From an uncultured Bartonella sp. (GTDB lineage: Bacteria; Pseudomonadota; Alphaproteobacteria; Rhizobiales; Rhizobiaceae): a DNA stretch of 64,000 bases. Positions 37,707 to 47,021 of the stretch are shown here, piece by piece. The stretch lies in the NCBI RefSeq assembly GCF_945277285.1, contig NZ_CALYPR010000002.1, forward strand, positions 195,214 through 259,213. The letters are read 5' to 3'. A program made the translations under genes and the position numbers. The stretch's first letter is position 1; each line of letters starts with the position of its first letter. The notes beneath the pieces are model-generated. The model worked only from the letters and a program-made list of their open reading frames with translations, was not told where the DNA came from and did not search any database.

Positions 37707-37892
37707 AAGCAATTGCAAATTTATCTTTGGTACTGTTCTTCCTTGCGCCGTTAATCCGGAAAATTAAGAAAACCCGACGCACTATATATATTGGTGTGGA
37801 GTTGCCAGAAAAACGGGTGTGTAGCTTGTTTGGAAAGCTTTGGTAAGTGTTTGAAAACGAGCATGGAAAATGTCTAAATAAGGGCAAAAGAA

Positions 37893-37912
37893 AACCCGCC
37901 TTTTGGCGGGTT
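37893..37912 (-). terminator. Rho-independent terminator of carA
   Basis: Eight-bp stem AACCCGCC/GGCGGGTT with a TTTT loop; on the minus strand a T-rich tract follows (TTCTTTTGCC). Confidence 0.87.
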
Positions 37913-37938
37913 AGCAGAAACAGCTTGATCTTCGACCG

Positions 37939-39135
37939 TTATGCCGCTTTTTTATGTTCACGGATCATTTGGGCAAATTGCTGGAATAAATAGTGGCTGT
38001 CTTGCGGGCCGGGGGAGGCTTCGGGGTGTTGTTGCACCGAAAAGACCGGTTTGCCGACAAGCCGGATTCCACAATTGGAACCGTCAAACAGCGAAACCTG
38101 CGTTTCCTCGACACCTTGCGGAAGGGTCTTGGCGTCAACCGCAAAGCCATGATTCATTGAGACAATTTCCACCTTGCCAGTGTCTTTATCTTGTACGGGA
38201 TGATTTGCACCATGATGACCCTGATGCATTTTGACAGTTTTTGCTCCCATAGCCAAAGCCAGCAATTGGTGGCCAAGGCAAATACCAAACATCGGAATGC
38301 CTGTTTCAATGAGTTTTCTTATCATCGGAACAGCATATTGGGCCGTTGCCGCCGGATCGCCCGGGCCGTTTGAAAGAAAAATGCCATCCGGATTCAAAGC
38401 CAGAATTTCTTCTGCTGTGGTTTTTGCCGGAACCACTGTTACACGGGCTTCAAGACCGGACAACAGACGCAGAATGTTGCGCTTCACACCATAATCGACT
38501 GCAACAATATGGATGTTTTGTGTTTTTTCATGACCGTAGCCTTCATTCCATACCCATGGTGTCTCGCTCCATTCACAAGACTGGCCTTCGGTCACATCTT
38601 TGGCTAGGTCCAGACCGACAAGACCGCTCCATTTGCGAGCACGTTCCTTTAATGCTTCAACATCAAAAACGCCATTTTTCTCATGGGCAATCACCGCATT
38701 GGTCAGCCCTTTTTCGCGAATAAGCGAAGTAAGCGCACGCGTATCTATGCCGGAAAGGGCAATAATACCGCGTTGTTTCAGCCATTGGTCAAGCCCTTCG
38801 GCTGCGCGGTAATTTGATGGGTGGGTAATATCGGCTTTGAAAATGGCGCCAACTGCACCATGATGTTGGGCAGGGGTCAAATCTTCTATATCTTCAGCAT
38901 TGACACCGACATTGCCGATATGGGGAAATGTGAATGTTACAATCTGGCCTGTATAGGAAGGGTCTGTGAGAATTTCTTCATATCCGGTCATCGCGGTGTT
39001 AAAACACACCTCTGCTTCAATAGCACCGGTTCTGCCCAGACCTTTACCTTCGATGACAGTTCCGTCTGCTAATACCAAAAGCGCGGTGGGTTTTGTTTTT
39101 GCCCAAGGTAATGTCGTTTTTGCTGTATCGGTCAT
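37939..39135 (-). CDS. carA: Carbamoyl-phosphate synthase small subunit (glutaminase)
   Basis: Class I glutamine amidotransferase subunit of 398 residues that gives ammonia to CarB. The N-terminal CPSase_sm_chain domain (LVLADGTVIEGKGLGRTG, FNTAMTGYEEILTDPSYTGQ) is followed by the amidotransferase with catalytic Cys in MFGICLGHQLLALAMGA and the His/Glu pair in VFSVQQHPEASPGPQDS. GAGAG precedes the ATG, and a terminator follows. carA and carB are on the same strand but separated by two genes on the other strand, so they are expressed separately. Confidence 0.98.
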   Translation of the reverse strand: MTDTAKTTLPWAKTKPTALLVLADGTVIEGKGLGRTGAIEAEVCFNTAMTGYEEILTDPSYTGQIVTFTFPHIGNVGVNAEDIEDLTPAQHHGAVGAIFKADITHPSNYRAAEGLDQWLKQRGIIALSGIDTRALTSLIREKGLTNAVIAHEKNGVFDVEALKERARKWSGLVGLDLAKDVTEGQSCEWSETPWVWNEGYGHEKTQNIHIVAVDYGVKRNILRLLSGLEARVTVVPAKTTAEEILALNPDGIFLSNGPGDPAATAQYAVPMIRKLIETGIPMFGICLGHQLLALAMGAKTVKMHQGHHGANHPVQDKDTGKVEIVSMNHGFAVDAKTLPQGVEETQVSLFDGSNCGIRLVGKPVFSVQQHPEASPGPQDSHYLFQQFAQMIREHKKAA

Positions 39136-39395
39136 CGCTCACTCTCAATTAAACTTCGGTTTAAAACGGCGCGTTTATTGTTCGCACTGAAAAGCCGCAA
39201 GCAAATGGCATATGCTCGGCATTTTATGTTTTCAATCTTCGGCTAAGATTTGTGATATAGGAGCTTTAGTCTCTCAGGTAAAGAGCAGCGAAGTTCTTTT
39301 TCAAGGCTTTTTCGATTATTTTTAATCACGTCCATTGCATGAAGGGTGACGATTTTGTAGACCAAGACAAATTTCAATAGGAGCGGAAGAAAACT

Positions 39396-39848
39396 ATGTT
39401 GCGTGATGACATTAACAATGCGTTGAAAACAGCTATGAAGGAACATGATAAAGCTCGTCTTTCAACCCTTCGTCTTATCAATGCAGCCGTCAAAGACCGC
39501 GATATTGCCAATCGTGGGGAAGGAAAGCCTGCTGTTGATGACACCGAATTGCAGTCTATTCTTGCCAAGATGATTAAACAACGCGAGGAATCGGTCAAAC
39601 TTTATAAAGATGGCGGGCGGCCGGAGCTGGCACAGGCGGAAAGCGCTGAAATCGACGTTATTCGCGAATTTTTGCCCCGCCAGCTTGATGAAAGCGAAGT
39701 CGAAAAAGCAATCACTTGCGCACTTGACGAGACAAAGGCCGAAAGTTTGCGTGATATGGGGAAAGTCATGGCATGGCTTAAAGAGCGTTATAACGGCCAG
39801 ATGGACTTTGCCAAAGTCGGTACGGCAATCCGGGCAAAACTGAAATAA
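39396..39848 (+). CDS. GatB/YqeY domain-containing protein
   Basis: A 150-residue helical protein related to the tail domain of GatB (the amidotransferase that makes Gln-tRNA). It begins MLRDDINNALKTAMKEHDKA and contains RLINAAVKDRDIANRGEGK, ILAKMIKQREESVKLYKDGGR and IREFLPRQLDESEVEKAI, all typical. Its exact role, often proposed in tRNA metabolism, is not established. It sits ahead of dnaG and rpoD, the same macromolecular-synthesis neighbourhood seen in many alphaproteobacteria, but with its own terminator. Confidence 0.93.
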   Translation: MLRDDINNALKTAMKEHDKARLSTLRLINAAVKDRDIANRGEGKPAVDDTELQSILAKMIKQREESVKLYKDGGRPELAQAESAEIDVIREFLPRQLDESEVEKAITCALDETKAESLRDMGKVMAWLKERYNGQMDFAKVGTAIRAKLK

Positions 39849-39890
39849 AGTGTGTCGATCAAGCGGCTGGAAGCTTTTTAAATAATCAAA

Positions 39891-39912
39891 AAGGCACCCC
39901 ATCGGGTGCCTT
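39891..39912 (+). terminator. Rho-independent terminator behind the YqeY gene
   Basis: Nine-bp stem AAGGCACCC/GGGTGCCTT with a 4-nt loop, followed by a broken T tract (CATTTTAT). Confidence 0.8.
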
Positions 39913-40045
39913 CATTTTATATTCTGCTTAGAATGAATTGCTATTGCGATAAATTGAAATGCCTATCGCGCTATCACTGGTTTTATATTGTTTTGTCGTC
40001 AGTTAGACTGTTTTTTCAATCGTTTGTTTTTTAAAACGTCGTTTT

Positions 40046-40297
40046 TCAAGAACGGATCAATCGTCCGAGCCAAATCAATATACAGGCACCGATAAAGCCG
40101 GAGATCAAATATCCGAAGCCGCCGGCAAATGTCACGCCAAAAAGACTGAATACAAAACTTGCCAAGGATGCACCGACCATACCCAGAATGATGTTGAGAA
40201 TTAAACCGGTATTGCTTTTCATAAATGTTTTGGCCGCCCATCCGGCCAAACCACCGATGATGATGGCGGCAATCCAACCTACGCTTGCATCGTGCAT
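40046..40297 (-). CDS. GlsB/YeaQ/YmgE family small membrane protein
   Basis: An 83-residue three-segment membrane protein (transglycosylase-associated protein family). MHDASVGWIAAIIIGGLAGWAAK is the first segment, then a Gly-rich NIILGMVGASLASFVFSLFG, then FGYLISGFIGACILIWLGRLI. Members are stress-induced in several bacteria, but their function is unknown. AAAGGAG lies 8-9 nt before the ATG. Another frame on the same strand (to 39999) is a shadow. It lies alone, opposite to its neighbours. Confidence 0.9.
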   Translation of the reverse strand: MHDASVGWIAAIIIGGLAGWAAKTFMKSNTGLILNIILGMVGASLASFVFSLFGVTFAGGFGYLISGFIGACILIWLGRLIRS

Positions 40298-40532
40298 TGA
40301 AGTCTCCTTTTAGTCGAACCGGTTTTTAACTAATCTAGAGCAGGAGCTTTTTTCTTCAAGTCCCGGTCAATATCCGGCCGGTTTTGATTGTCATGCCGTG
40401 AACTCTTTATCTTTATGGCTTTTGGCATCTTTTGCAGATTCCTATTTATACCGGCGTTTTTTATTTATAATTGGCATTTTAAAACAGATGTTTAACCGTC
40501 TTTTCAGTTGCACTGTTGGATTTGATGGCAAC

Positions 40533-40573
40533 AATGTTTAAGTTAAAGAAAATGTTTAAGTTAAAGAAAATGT
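40533..40573 (+). repeat. 18-bp tandem duplication in the dnaG leader
   Basis: AATGTTTAAGTTAAAGAA occurs at 40533-40550 and again at 40551-40568, followed by the first five bases of a third copy. It ends 22 bp before the dnaG start and overlaps the probable leader or core promoter. The duplicate looks recent because the copies are identical. Confidence 0.85.
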
Positions 40574-40594
40574 GACACAGGACTGGGAAAAGTA

Positions 40595-42532
40595 ATGCGT
40601 TTTTCACCCGATTTTCTTGACGAGATCCGTGCCCGCCTGCCAATTTCAACGGTGGTCGGCCAAAGGGTGAACTTCGACCCGAGAAAAAGCAATGTCTCGC
40701 GCGGCGATTTCTGGGGCTGTTGTCCGTTTCATGGTGAGAAAACACCGAGTTTCCATTGTGAAGACAGAAAAGGCCGCTACCATTGCTTCGGCTGCGGGGT
40801 AAGCGGCGATATATTCACATTTGTGAGCGAGATTGACGGCATTTCTTTTCCTGAAGCGGTTGAACGTTTAGCCAATCAGGCAGGCGTTGCTATGCCCAAG
40901 GACGATAAAGATACGCAAAGACAGGAAAAGATCAAAAAAGATCTTTATGATGTCATGGCCATGGCTGCCGCTTTTTTCAAAGAGAGACTGCTGTCACCTG
41001 AAGGGAGTTCAGCACGAAGCTATCTTGACGGGCGGCAGATGACGGCCGCCATGCTGAAACGTTTCAATATCGGTTTTTCTCCCGATTCCCGCAACGCTTT
41101 GAAAGATGTTCTTATTGCTAAGGATATTTCCCTTAAGCAGATGGAAGATTGCGGGCTGATCGTCGCAGATGAAGAGGGGGCGGGCTCTTATGACCGGTTC
41201 AGAAACCGCATCATGTTTCCCATCGAGGATTTGCGTGGTCGCATTGTGGCCTTTGGCGGACGCGCAATGGACAAAAATGTAAGGGCAAAATATTTAAATA
41301 GTCCGGAAACGATGCTCTTCCACAAAGGCAAAATGCTTTATAATGGTGCTGCAGCAAGAAAGGCTGCACGACCATCGGCCGGTCAAAAAGCAAATCCTAT
41401 CTATGTTGTTGAAGGCTATATGGATGTGATTGCCTTGGCCAGAGCCGGCGTTGAAACGGGTGTGGCCCCGCTTGGAACCGCATTGACCGAAGACCAGATT
41501 GCACTTTTATGGCGGATGGGGCCTGATCCGATTTTCTGCTTTGATGGGGATGATGCCGGAGTGCACGCGGCCTTCCGTGCGGCAGAACGCATTTTGCCAT
41601 TGTTGCGCGCGGGTGTTTCGGCCCGCTTCATTCTGCTTCCCGATGGCAAGGATCCTGATGATATTGTCAAGGCTGGCGGAGCTGAAGGTTTGAAAGAAGA
41701 GCTTTCAAAATCCATTCCTCTGGCCGAGCTTTTGTGGCGCCAGCATACTTACGGGCAGAAGTTTGAAACGCCGGAAGCGCGTGCGGCGCTGGAACGTGAC
41801 ATAAAAACTGTAATTTTTACGATCAAGGATGAAAGCCTGCGCCATTATTATTTGCAGGATTTGCGCGAGCGGCTCAGAAATCTGTTTCGTCCGGTTTTTG
41901 TCAAAAATACTGGCAAGAATTACCGGTCCAATCGTCGCGATCCCTATTATATTGGTGGTGGGCCAAGTGCCAGCCTTGCCGCTTCCAATCTGGTCAAGAA
42001 TTCAGCAAAATTTATTCCGCTAAGGGAAGCGGCAATTTTAATGACATTGGCGTCTCATCCGGAACTCTGGTACGAAGATTTTGAAACTTTGGCCAAGCTG
42101 GAATTGCAAAATCCGGCACTTTACAGTCTTCATCAAGCGATGCTTGAAATTATGGGCGAATGGCAGCCTGATGACGCGGATGCGATGATGAAGCTTCTCA
42201 AACAAAAGGGCCAAGAAGAAATTTTACGTCGAATTTCCGATATGCTGGAAAAACTGGGCATGCGCAGTGCTTTTGCCGATGCCCCGATCGAAGATGCCAG
42301 AGAAGCGTTAAAACAGGCAGTCTACTTGCATCTGCGCGCACATAACCTACATAAGAGGTTACGCGACATCGAAACCGAACTTCTGGAAAAAGCAGATAGC
42401 GGGATGTTTACGCTGTTGGGCGATGTTAAAGCGGAGCTTGAACGGACCGAAGCGGTAGAGGCACTGATAGAGGGTTTTGGACGGTGGAAAGAAAACGAAT
42501 CGAGTGAGAATGAACCTGAAAGCAATAAATGA
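40595..42532 (+). CDS. dnaG: DNA primase
   Basis: Makes RNA primers at the replication fork. The 645-residue product has the CHC2 zinc-binding domain (CCPFHGEKTPSFHCEDRKGRYHCFGC reading across the motif C-x2-H...C-x2-C) at residues about 40-66, the RNA polymerase domain with the Toprim motifs VVEGYMDVIAL and FDGDDAG (metal-binding Asp residues), and a helical DnaB-interacting C-terminus from about residue 450. Length fits alphaproteobacterial primases. The start MRFSPDFLDEIRARLPIS is canonical; no strong Shine-Dalgarno is visible except GGGAAAAG. rpoD follows on the same strand after about 360 bp. Confidence 0.97.
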   Translation: MRFSPDFLDEIRARLPISTVVGQRVNFDPRKSNVSRGDFWGCCPFHGEKTPSFHCEDRKGRYHCFGCGVSGDIFTFVSEIDGISFPEAVERLANQAGVAMPKDDKDTQRQEKIKKDLYDVMAMAAAFFKERLLSPEGSSARSYLDGRQMTAAMLKRFNIGFSPDSRNALKDVLIAKDISLKQMEDCGLIVADEEGAGSYDRFRNRIMFPIEDLRGRIVAFGGRAMDKNVRAKYLNSPETMLFHKGKMLYNGAAARKAARPSAGQKANPIYVVEGYMDVIALARAGVETGVAPLGTALTEDQIALLWRMGPDPIFCFDGDDAGVHAAFRAAERILPLLRAGVSARFILLPDGKDPDDIVKAGGAEGLKEELSKSIPLAELLWRQHTYGQKFETPEARAALERDIKTVIFTIKDESLRHYYLQDLRERLRNLFRPVFVKNTGKNYRSNRRDPYYIGGGPSASLAASNLVKNSAKFIPLREAAILMTLASHPELWYEDFETLAKLELQNPALYSLHQAMLEIMGEWQPDDADAMMKLLKQKGQEEILRRISDMLEKLGMRSAFADAPIEDAREALKQAVYLHLRAHNLHKRLRDIETELLEKADSGMFTLLGDVKAELERTEAVEALIEGFGRWKENESSENEPESNK

Positions 42533-42553
42533 TTCGCTTTTTTTTAGCGAATC
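42531..42553 (+). terminator. Hairpin overlapping the dnaG stop
   Basis: Eight-bp stem GATTCGCT/AGCGAATC with a loop of seven T. There is no T tract after the stem, so it may slow or protect the transcript rather than end it. Confidence 0.5.
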
Positions 42554-42895
42554 AGCCACGAAAGTCCGGTGGGGCTAGAGTATTGGCTGAAATCGGATTG
42601 AATATCATCAGCAGGTTTCAGCTAGCGGGAAACATCTTTTTAAAGGTTTAAGGGCTATTGTGCAATAACTGTGGCGCGATGGAACGTTTTTAAAAAAGTG
42701 ACGTTGGAGAATTTGCACGGGTGCTTGGCATCATGGATGGAAGTTTTTCCGACGTTAATCTTTTTAGAACTGAATGTCTTTAGAAGGTTAACAATTCTGG
42801 ACAAACCCAGTAATTGGCGGCGAGTAAAGTGAGTGAAAAGTTGCAACACACAAAAACGCAAACTGTGCGATGTGGCTGAGCGGAGTTAATATGGA
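42554..42895 (+). other. Intergenic region upstream of rpoD
   Basis: About 340 bp. It probably contains the rpoD promoter. The only clear site is GGAG at 42882-42885 as ribosome-binding site. Nothing else was recognised. Confidence 0.5.
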
Positions 42896-44917
42896 ATGGC
42901 AACAAAGGTAAAACAGACAGAAAATGTAGAGACCGAGCGCGAGGTAAGCGGCGATGGTCCTCTTTTGGATCTGTCCGATGATGTCGTAAAGAAATTGATC
43001 AAGGCTGCAAAAAAACGCGGCTTTGTCACGATGGATGAGTTGAATTCGGTTCTTCCGTCAGAAGAGTTCACTTCTGAACAAATTGAAGACACAATGGCGA
43101 TGTTGTCAGATATGGGGATCAACGTCGTAGAAGAAGACGAAGAAGCCGAAGCCGAAACCGAGACAGAAGAAGAAACGTCCGAAGGCGGCGAACTGGTCGA
43201 AGCGGGCGGACGCGCCCTTGCGACCACGCCAAAGCGCGATCAGGGCGACCGCACAGATGATCCAGTGCGCATGTATTTACGCGAAATGGGTGCGGTCGAG
43301 CTGTTATCGCGTGAAGGTGAAATTGCTATTGCCAAACGTATCGAGGCTGGCCGAGAAACCATGATTGCCGGCTTATGCGAAAGTCCTCTGACATTTCAGG
43401 CATTGATTATCTGGCGTGAAGAACTGAATGAGCAACGCATTTTGTTGCGCGAAATCATTGATCTTGAAACGACCTATGCCGGGCCGGAAGCGCGGCAGGC
43501 ACCGGTTATCGAGCATATCGAGAACTTGAAGCCCAAGGAAGAAGAGCCCCATCGCGTTGTCCATGATGATGATGACATCACCGATGTCGGTGGCGAGACG
43601 ATAGAGCCCGACGAAGACGACGAAGATGATGATGAAAACAATCTGTCGCTGGCAGCGATGGAAAACGAGCTTCGTCCGCAAGTTATGGAAACTCTGGACT
43701 TTATCGCCGACACTTATGTAAAATTGCGTAAACTTCAGGATCAGCATGTCGAAAGCAGCCTTGCCGATCATGATGAAGGGGCACTGTCTCCGGCACAGAA
43801 GAAAAAATACAAGCAGCTCAAAGAGGATCTGGTCAAAGCTGTCAAATCCTTGTCACTTAACCAGAACCGCATTGAATCGCTGGTTGAACAACTTTATGAT
43901 ATCAACAAACGTCTGGTTAAAAGCGAAGGCAAGTTGAAACGGCTCGCCGATTCTTATGGTGTGCGCCATGAAGAGTTTCTGAAGCAATATCAGGGACGCG
44001 AAATGGATGCCGACTGGATCAATTATATTGCATCACTTCCGGGCCACGGATGGAAAGAATTCGCAACCCGTGAAGCGAAGACTATTCAGGAATTGCGCAG
44101 CGAAATCCAGATGCTTGCGCAAGAAACCGCCATTTCCATTGGCGAGTTCCGTCGCATTGTCAATCAGGTGCAAAAGGGCGAGCGGGAAGCGGCCATTGCC
44201 AAAAAGGAAATGGTTGAAGCAAACTTGCGGCTGGTTATTTCCATTGCCAAAAAATACACCAATCGCGGCTTGCAATTTCTTGACCTTATTCAGGAAGGCA
44301 ATATCGGCCTGATGAAGGCGGTCGACAAATTCGAATATCGTCGTGGTTATAAGTTCTCGACCTATGCCACATGGTGGATTCGTCAGGCAATTACCCGTTC
44401 TATTGCCGATCAGGCACGTACAATTCGCATTCCCGTTCATATGATTGAAACAATCAATAAAATTGTCCGCACATCGCGCCAGATGTTGCATGAAATCGGA
44501 CGGGAACCAACGCCGGAAGAATTGTCGGAAAAACTTGCAATGCCGCTTGAAAAAGTGCGCAAGGTCTTGAAAATTGCCAAAGAGCCAATTTCTCTGGAAA
44601 CACCTGTTGGTGACGAGGATGACTCGCATTTGGGTGATTTTATCGAAGACAAAAACGCGCTGTTGCCGATTGACGCGGCTATTCAGGCTAATTTGCGTGA
44701 TACGACAACACGTGTGCTTGCCTCGCTGACACCGCGTGAAGAACGTGTTTTGCGTATGCGCTTCGGCATTGGTATGAATACCGACCACACTTTGGAAGAG
44801 GTTGGCCAGCAGTTTTCGGTGACGCGTGAACGTATTCGCCAGATTGAGGCCAAGGCATTGCGCAAACTCAAGCATCCAAGTCGTTCGCGTAAATTGAGAA
44901 GCTTCCTTGATTCATAA
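42896..44917 (+). CDS. rpoD: Primary sigma factor RpoD (sigma-70)
   Basis: Housekeeping sigma factor of 673 residues. Region 1.1 at the N-terminus ([28 protein letters not shown]), an acidic linker ([15 protein letters not shown]), region 1.2 [21 protein letters not shown], a long non-conserved region with a very acidic stretch near residues 240-255, region 2 with [40 protein letters not shown] (core binding and -10 recognition), region 3, and region 4.2 [27 protein letters not shown] for -35 recognition. All are intact. It follows dnaG as in the classical macromolecular synthesis operon, and a terminator lies right behind. Confidence 0.98.
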   Translation: MATKVKQTENVETEREVSGDGPLLDLSDDVVKKLIKAAKKRGFVTMDELNSVLPSEEFTSEQIEDTMAMLSDMGINVVEEDEEAEAETETEEETSEGGELVEAGGRALATTPKRDQGDRTDDPVRMYLREMGAVELLSREGEIAIAKRIEAGRETMIAGLCESPLTFQALIIWREELNEQRILLREIIDLETTYAGPEARQAPVIEHIENLKPKEEEPHRVVHDDDDITDVGGETIEPDEDDEDDDENNLSLAAMENELRPQVMETLDFIADTYVKLRKLQDQHVESSLADHDEGALSPAQKKKYKQLKEDLVKAVKSLSLNQNRIESLVEQLYDINKRLVKSEGKLKRLADSYGVRHEEFLKQYQGREMDADWINYIASLPGHGWKEFATREAKTIQELRSEIQMLAQETAISIGEFRRIVNQVQKGEREAAIAKKEMVEANLRLVISIAKKYTNRGLQFLDLIQEGNIGLMKAVDKFEYRRGYKFSTYATWWIRQAITRSIADQARTIRIPVHMIETINKIVRTSRQMLHEIGREPTPEELSEKLAMPLEKVRKVLKIAKEPISLETPVGDEDDSHLGDFIEDKNALLPIDAAIQANLRDTTTRVLASLTPREERVLRMRFGIGMNTDHTLEEVGQQFSVTRERIRQIEAKALRKLKHPSRSRKLRSFLDS

Positions 44918-44922
44918 TTTTT

Positions 44923-44960
44923 AAAGAGGCGTTGTTTCTTAAGGGAAAAGCGCCTTTTTT
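44923..44960 (+). terminator. Rho-independent terminator of rpoD
   Basis: Outer stem AGGCG/CGCCT (44927-44931, 44951-44955), extended by A/T pairs, with an inner TTTC/GAAA stem, then TTTTTTT. It ends only about 20 bp before the next start codon. Confidence 0.78.
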
Positions 44961-44980
44961 TGGCTGTTGAGGATGAATAA

Positions 44981-45277
44981 ATGTCGTTTTTGCAAAAGCT
45001 TTTTGGCAAATCTTCTCCCAATTTGGAAGAGGTGGCAAAGATTGATGGTGGCGAAACCGAATATAAAGGTTTTGTCATTTTGGCCACACCTTACAAAAGC
45101 GAAGGGCAGTTGCAAAGTTGCGGCGTGATTTCCAAAGTCATTCATGGTGAAAAAAAAGAATACCGGTTTATCCGCGCCGACCGCTTTACCAATCTTGATG
45201 ATGCTGTTGCCATGATTCACATAAAAGGGCGCCAGATTATTGACGAGCAGGGCGAGCGGATTTTTCAACAGGCGTGA
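44981..45277 (+). CDS. HlyU family protein
   Basis: A 98-residue small protein of the HlyU family as used by annotation for alphaproteobacterial members: MSFLQKLFGKSSPN at the start, then ETEYKGFVILATPYKSEGQLQSCGVISK and YRFIRADRFTNLDDAVAMIHIKGRQIIDEQGERIF. Vibrio HlyU is a haemolysin regulator with ArsR-like fold, but these members are a different short type and show no HTH that I can see. The function is thus unknown. It lies 63 bp after rpoD and 79 bp before the YcgN-like gene. Confidence 0.85.
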   Translation: MSFLQKLFGKSSPNLEEVAKIDGGETEYKGFVILATPYKSEGQLQSCGVISKVIHGEKKEYRFIRADRFTNLDDAVAMIHIKGRQIIDEQGERIFQQA

Positions 45278-45356
45278 TGGACATTTGCTTTTTTACCCAA
45301 CAATCGGCTAGTTTTGGCGGCAGATTCCGGTAGAAAAGGGGAAACCAGAATTTTTC

Positions 45357-45809
45357 ATGGAAACACTTCCCTTCTATAAAACAAAAACGCTTGAAGAAAT
45401 GACCCGTGCCGAATGGGAAAGCCTTTGCGATGGTTGTGGCCTTTGTTGCTTACAAAAGCTTGAAGACGAGGATAGCGGCGAAATATTCTTAACTTCTGTT
45501 GCCTGCCGGCTTCTTGATGCAACAACCTGCCAATGTAGCGACTACAAAAATCGCAAATCAATTGTGCCGGAGTGCCTTCGACTTAATATTAAAATGGTGC
45601 GCACTGTTCACTGGCTACCTAAGAGCTGTGCTTATAAGCTGATTGATCAAGGCAAAGATTTGCCGGAATGGCACCATCTCTTGTCGCACTCGAAAAACAG
45701 TATCCATCAGGCCCACATGTCCGCACGCGATAAAATTCTTGCCCATGAAGATGATATCAAGACGGACGAGGATTATCTCGATTATATTATCGGTCCGATT
45801 GACGCGTGA
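45357..45809 (+). CDS. YcgN family cysteine cluster protein (UPF0260)
   Basis: A 150-residue protein with the conserved cysteine clusters LCDGCGLCCLQKLED, VACRLLDATTCQCSDYKNR, VPECLRL and PKSCAYKL, suggesting metal or iron-sulphur binding. The first cluster C-x2-C-x3-CC is the hallmark of the UPF0260/YkgJ group. Length agrees with E. coli YcgN. Function is unknown. It follows the HlyU-like gene on the same strand and is convergent with the SIMPL-domain gene. A GC-rich hairpin (45878-45899) behind it may help end transcription. Confidence 0.92.
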   Translation: METLPFYKTKTLEEMTRAEWESLCDGCGLCCLQKLEDEDSGEIFLTSVACRLLDATTCQCSDYKNRKSIVPECLRLNIKMVRTVHWLPKSCAYKLIDQGKDLPEWHHLLSHSKNSIHQAHMSARDKILAHEDDIKTDEDYLDYIIGPIDA

Positions 45810-46054
45810 GCCAGAAATATGATGAAACAGAGCGGCAAACGTAAAAAACGTTTTTCAATTTTTGAAAGCAAATTTGACGCGCCGTTTTGAGATGGCGCGC
45901 CTTTGAGCCGAAAAGCCGGGGACGGCATTTAAGTCTATCCGATTTTTTCACTGTTAAGAATGCATCAAGACATTTTGTGCCGGCGCTCGATTGTCGTTTG
46001 GTGCAGGCTACGAGGCAGCAAAGCTCGGCTAGTCTCTGTGTTGGAAAATGCCTT

Positions 46055-46783
46055 TTATTGGTCGATTGCAAAGGTCACTGTGACATTGACTTTATAATCA
46101 AGCTCACCAGTGGCAAAATTTGTGTCGCTTCGCGCGGTCGGGGCACTTGCACTCATCAAGCGCGGCATCATTGCATTCATTGCATTATCTTCCGAAATGG
46201 TAATAACCGAACCCAGTTTGACATGGGCGGCTTCGGCCAGTGTTTTGGCCTTTTCAAATGCTTCGCTTACAGCTTTTTTACGGGCGTCGACAAGAAAAGG
46301 CTTTGTATCGGCATTGGCAAAAGAAATGCCATTGACCGAATTGACACCAAGTTTCATTGCTTCATCAAAAATCTTTCCGGCTTTTGAAATATCGCGCACA
46401 CGCACACTAAGGCTATTTGAAACACGATAGAGCGGTTCGCTTTTTTTATTGTCGTTATTGTCCCGGTCAATCTGGTAGATAGAAAGGTCGGACGTTGTAA
46501 GATCACGAGGTTCAATGCCATTGTCATGGAAGGATTTCAGAACCTTGTTCATCGTTGTGTTATTCGCTGAAAGAGCAGAATCAGCAGTTTTCCCGTCGCT
46601 TTGAACTGCCAGATTGATGATGGCAATATCAGGCTTTGCCTGTTCATAGCCGGTTGCCTGAACAATGATTGTCGGCACTTTTCCTACCTTTTCTTGTGCA
46701 TGACCAGACATGGGCAAAGCAACACACAAAAGACCAGCCAGAGCGGCTGCGGTTTTAAAATGGTTCGGGATAAAATTTGTCAT
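46055..46783 (-). CDS. SIMPL domain-containing periplasmic protein (DUF541)
   Basis: A 242-residue exported protein. Signal peptide with GLLCVALPMSGHA before the cleavage site, then the SIMPL/DUF541 domain: VPTIIVQATGYEQAKPDIAIINLAVQ, GIEPRDLTTSDLSIYQ, YRVSNSLSVRVRDISKAGKIFDEAMKLG, VNGISFANAD and ARKKAVSEAFEKAKTLAEAAHVKLG. Members include BP26/Omp28 of Brucella, an immunodominant periplasmic antigen that forms channels-like oligomers; this is probably its counterpart, though I cannot verify it. The start at 46781-46783 is chosen for its AAGGAG and the signal peptide. Confidence 0.9.
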   Translation of the reverse strand: MTNFIPNHFKTAAALAGLLCVALPMSGHAQEKVGKVPTIIVQATGYEQAKPDIAIINLAVQSDGKTADSALSANNTTMNKVLKSFHDNGIEPRDLTTSDLSIYQIDRDNNDNKKSEPLYRVSNSLSVRVRDISKAGKIFDEAMKLGVNSVNGISFANADTKPFLVDARKKAVSEAFEKAKTLAEAAHVKLGSVITISEDNAMNAMMPRLMSASAPTARSDTNFATGELDYKVNVTVTFAIDQ

Positions 46784-46944
46784 TATCAGCCACTCCTTGG
46801 TTATTATAATCAGCTTACTCATATAGGTAGGGTTCCAGACTTGAGATAAAAGCGCAAGACAAGGAAAATTGCTAAAAAGATGAATTAGTTGGTGTTCTGG
46901 CACTTGTGTTGATAAAAATTTTAGGTTATTGCGGGGCTTCCGTG

Positions 46945-47021
46945 GGGCCTGTAGCTCAATTGGTTAGAGCCGGCGGCTCATAACCGCTTGGTTGGGGGTT
47001 CGAGTCCCTCCGGGCCCACCA
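46945..47021 (+). tRNA. tRNA with CAT anticodon, probably tRNA-Ile2 (lysidine-modified)
   Basis: A 77-nt tRNA with encoded CCA. Acceptor stem GGGCCTG/CGGGCCC (one T-G pair), D arm GCTC/GAGC, anticodon stem GGCGG/CCGCT, loop CTCATAA, T arm with GGTTCGAGTCC. The anticodon CAT could be Met or Ile2. Pairs C4-G69 and C5-G68, which TilS uses, and C29-G41 and U12-A23, which IleRS uses, are all present and elongator tRNA-Met of E. coli lacks the first two. This favours Ile2 reading AUA. Confidence 0.9.

Noticed and set aside
44033-44875. 280-residue minus-strand frame opposite rpoD
   Set aside because: Antisense to conserved sigma regions 2-4, no own motif; a shadow.
45878-45899. GC-rich 6-bp hairpin between the YcgN-like and SIMPL genes
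   Set aside because: Short stem, 10-nt loop and no T tract on either side; not called as a separate terminator.
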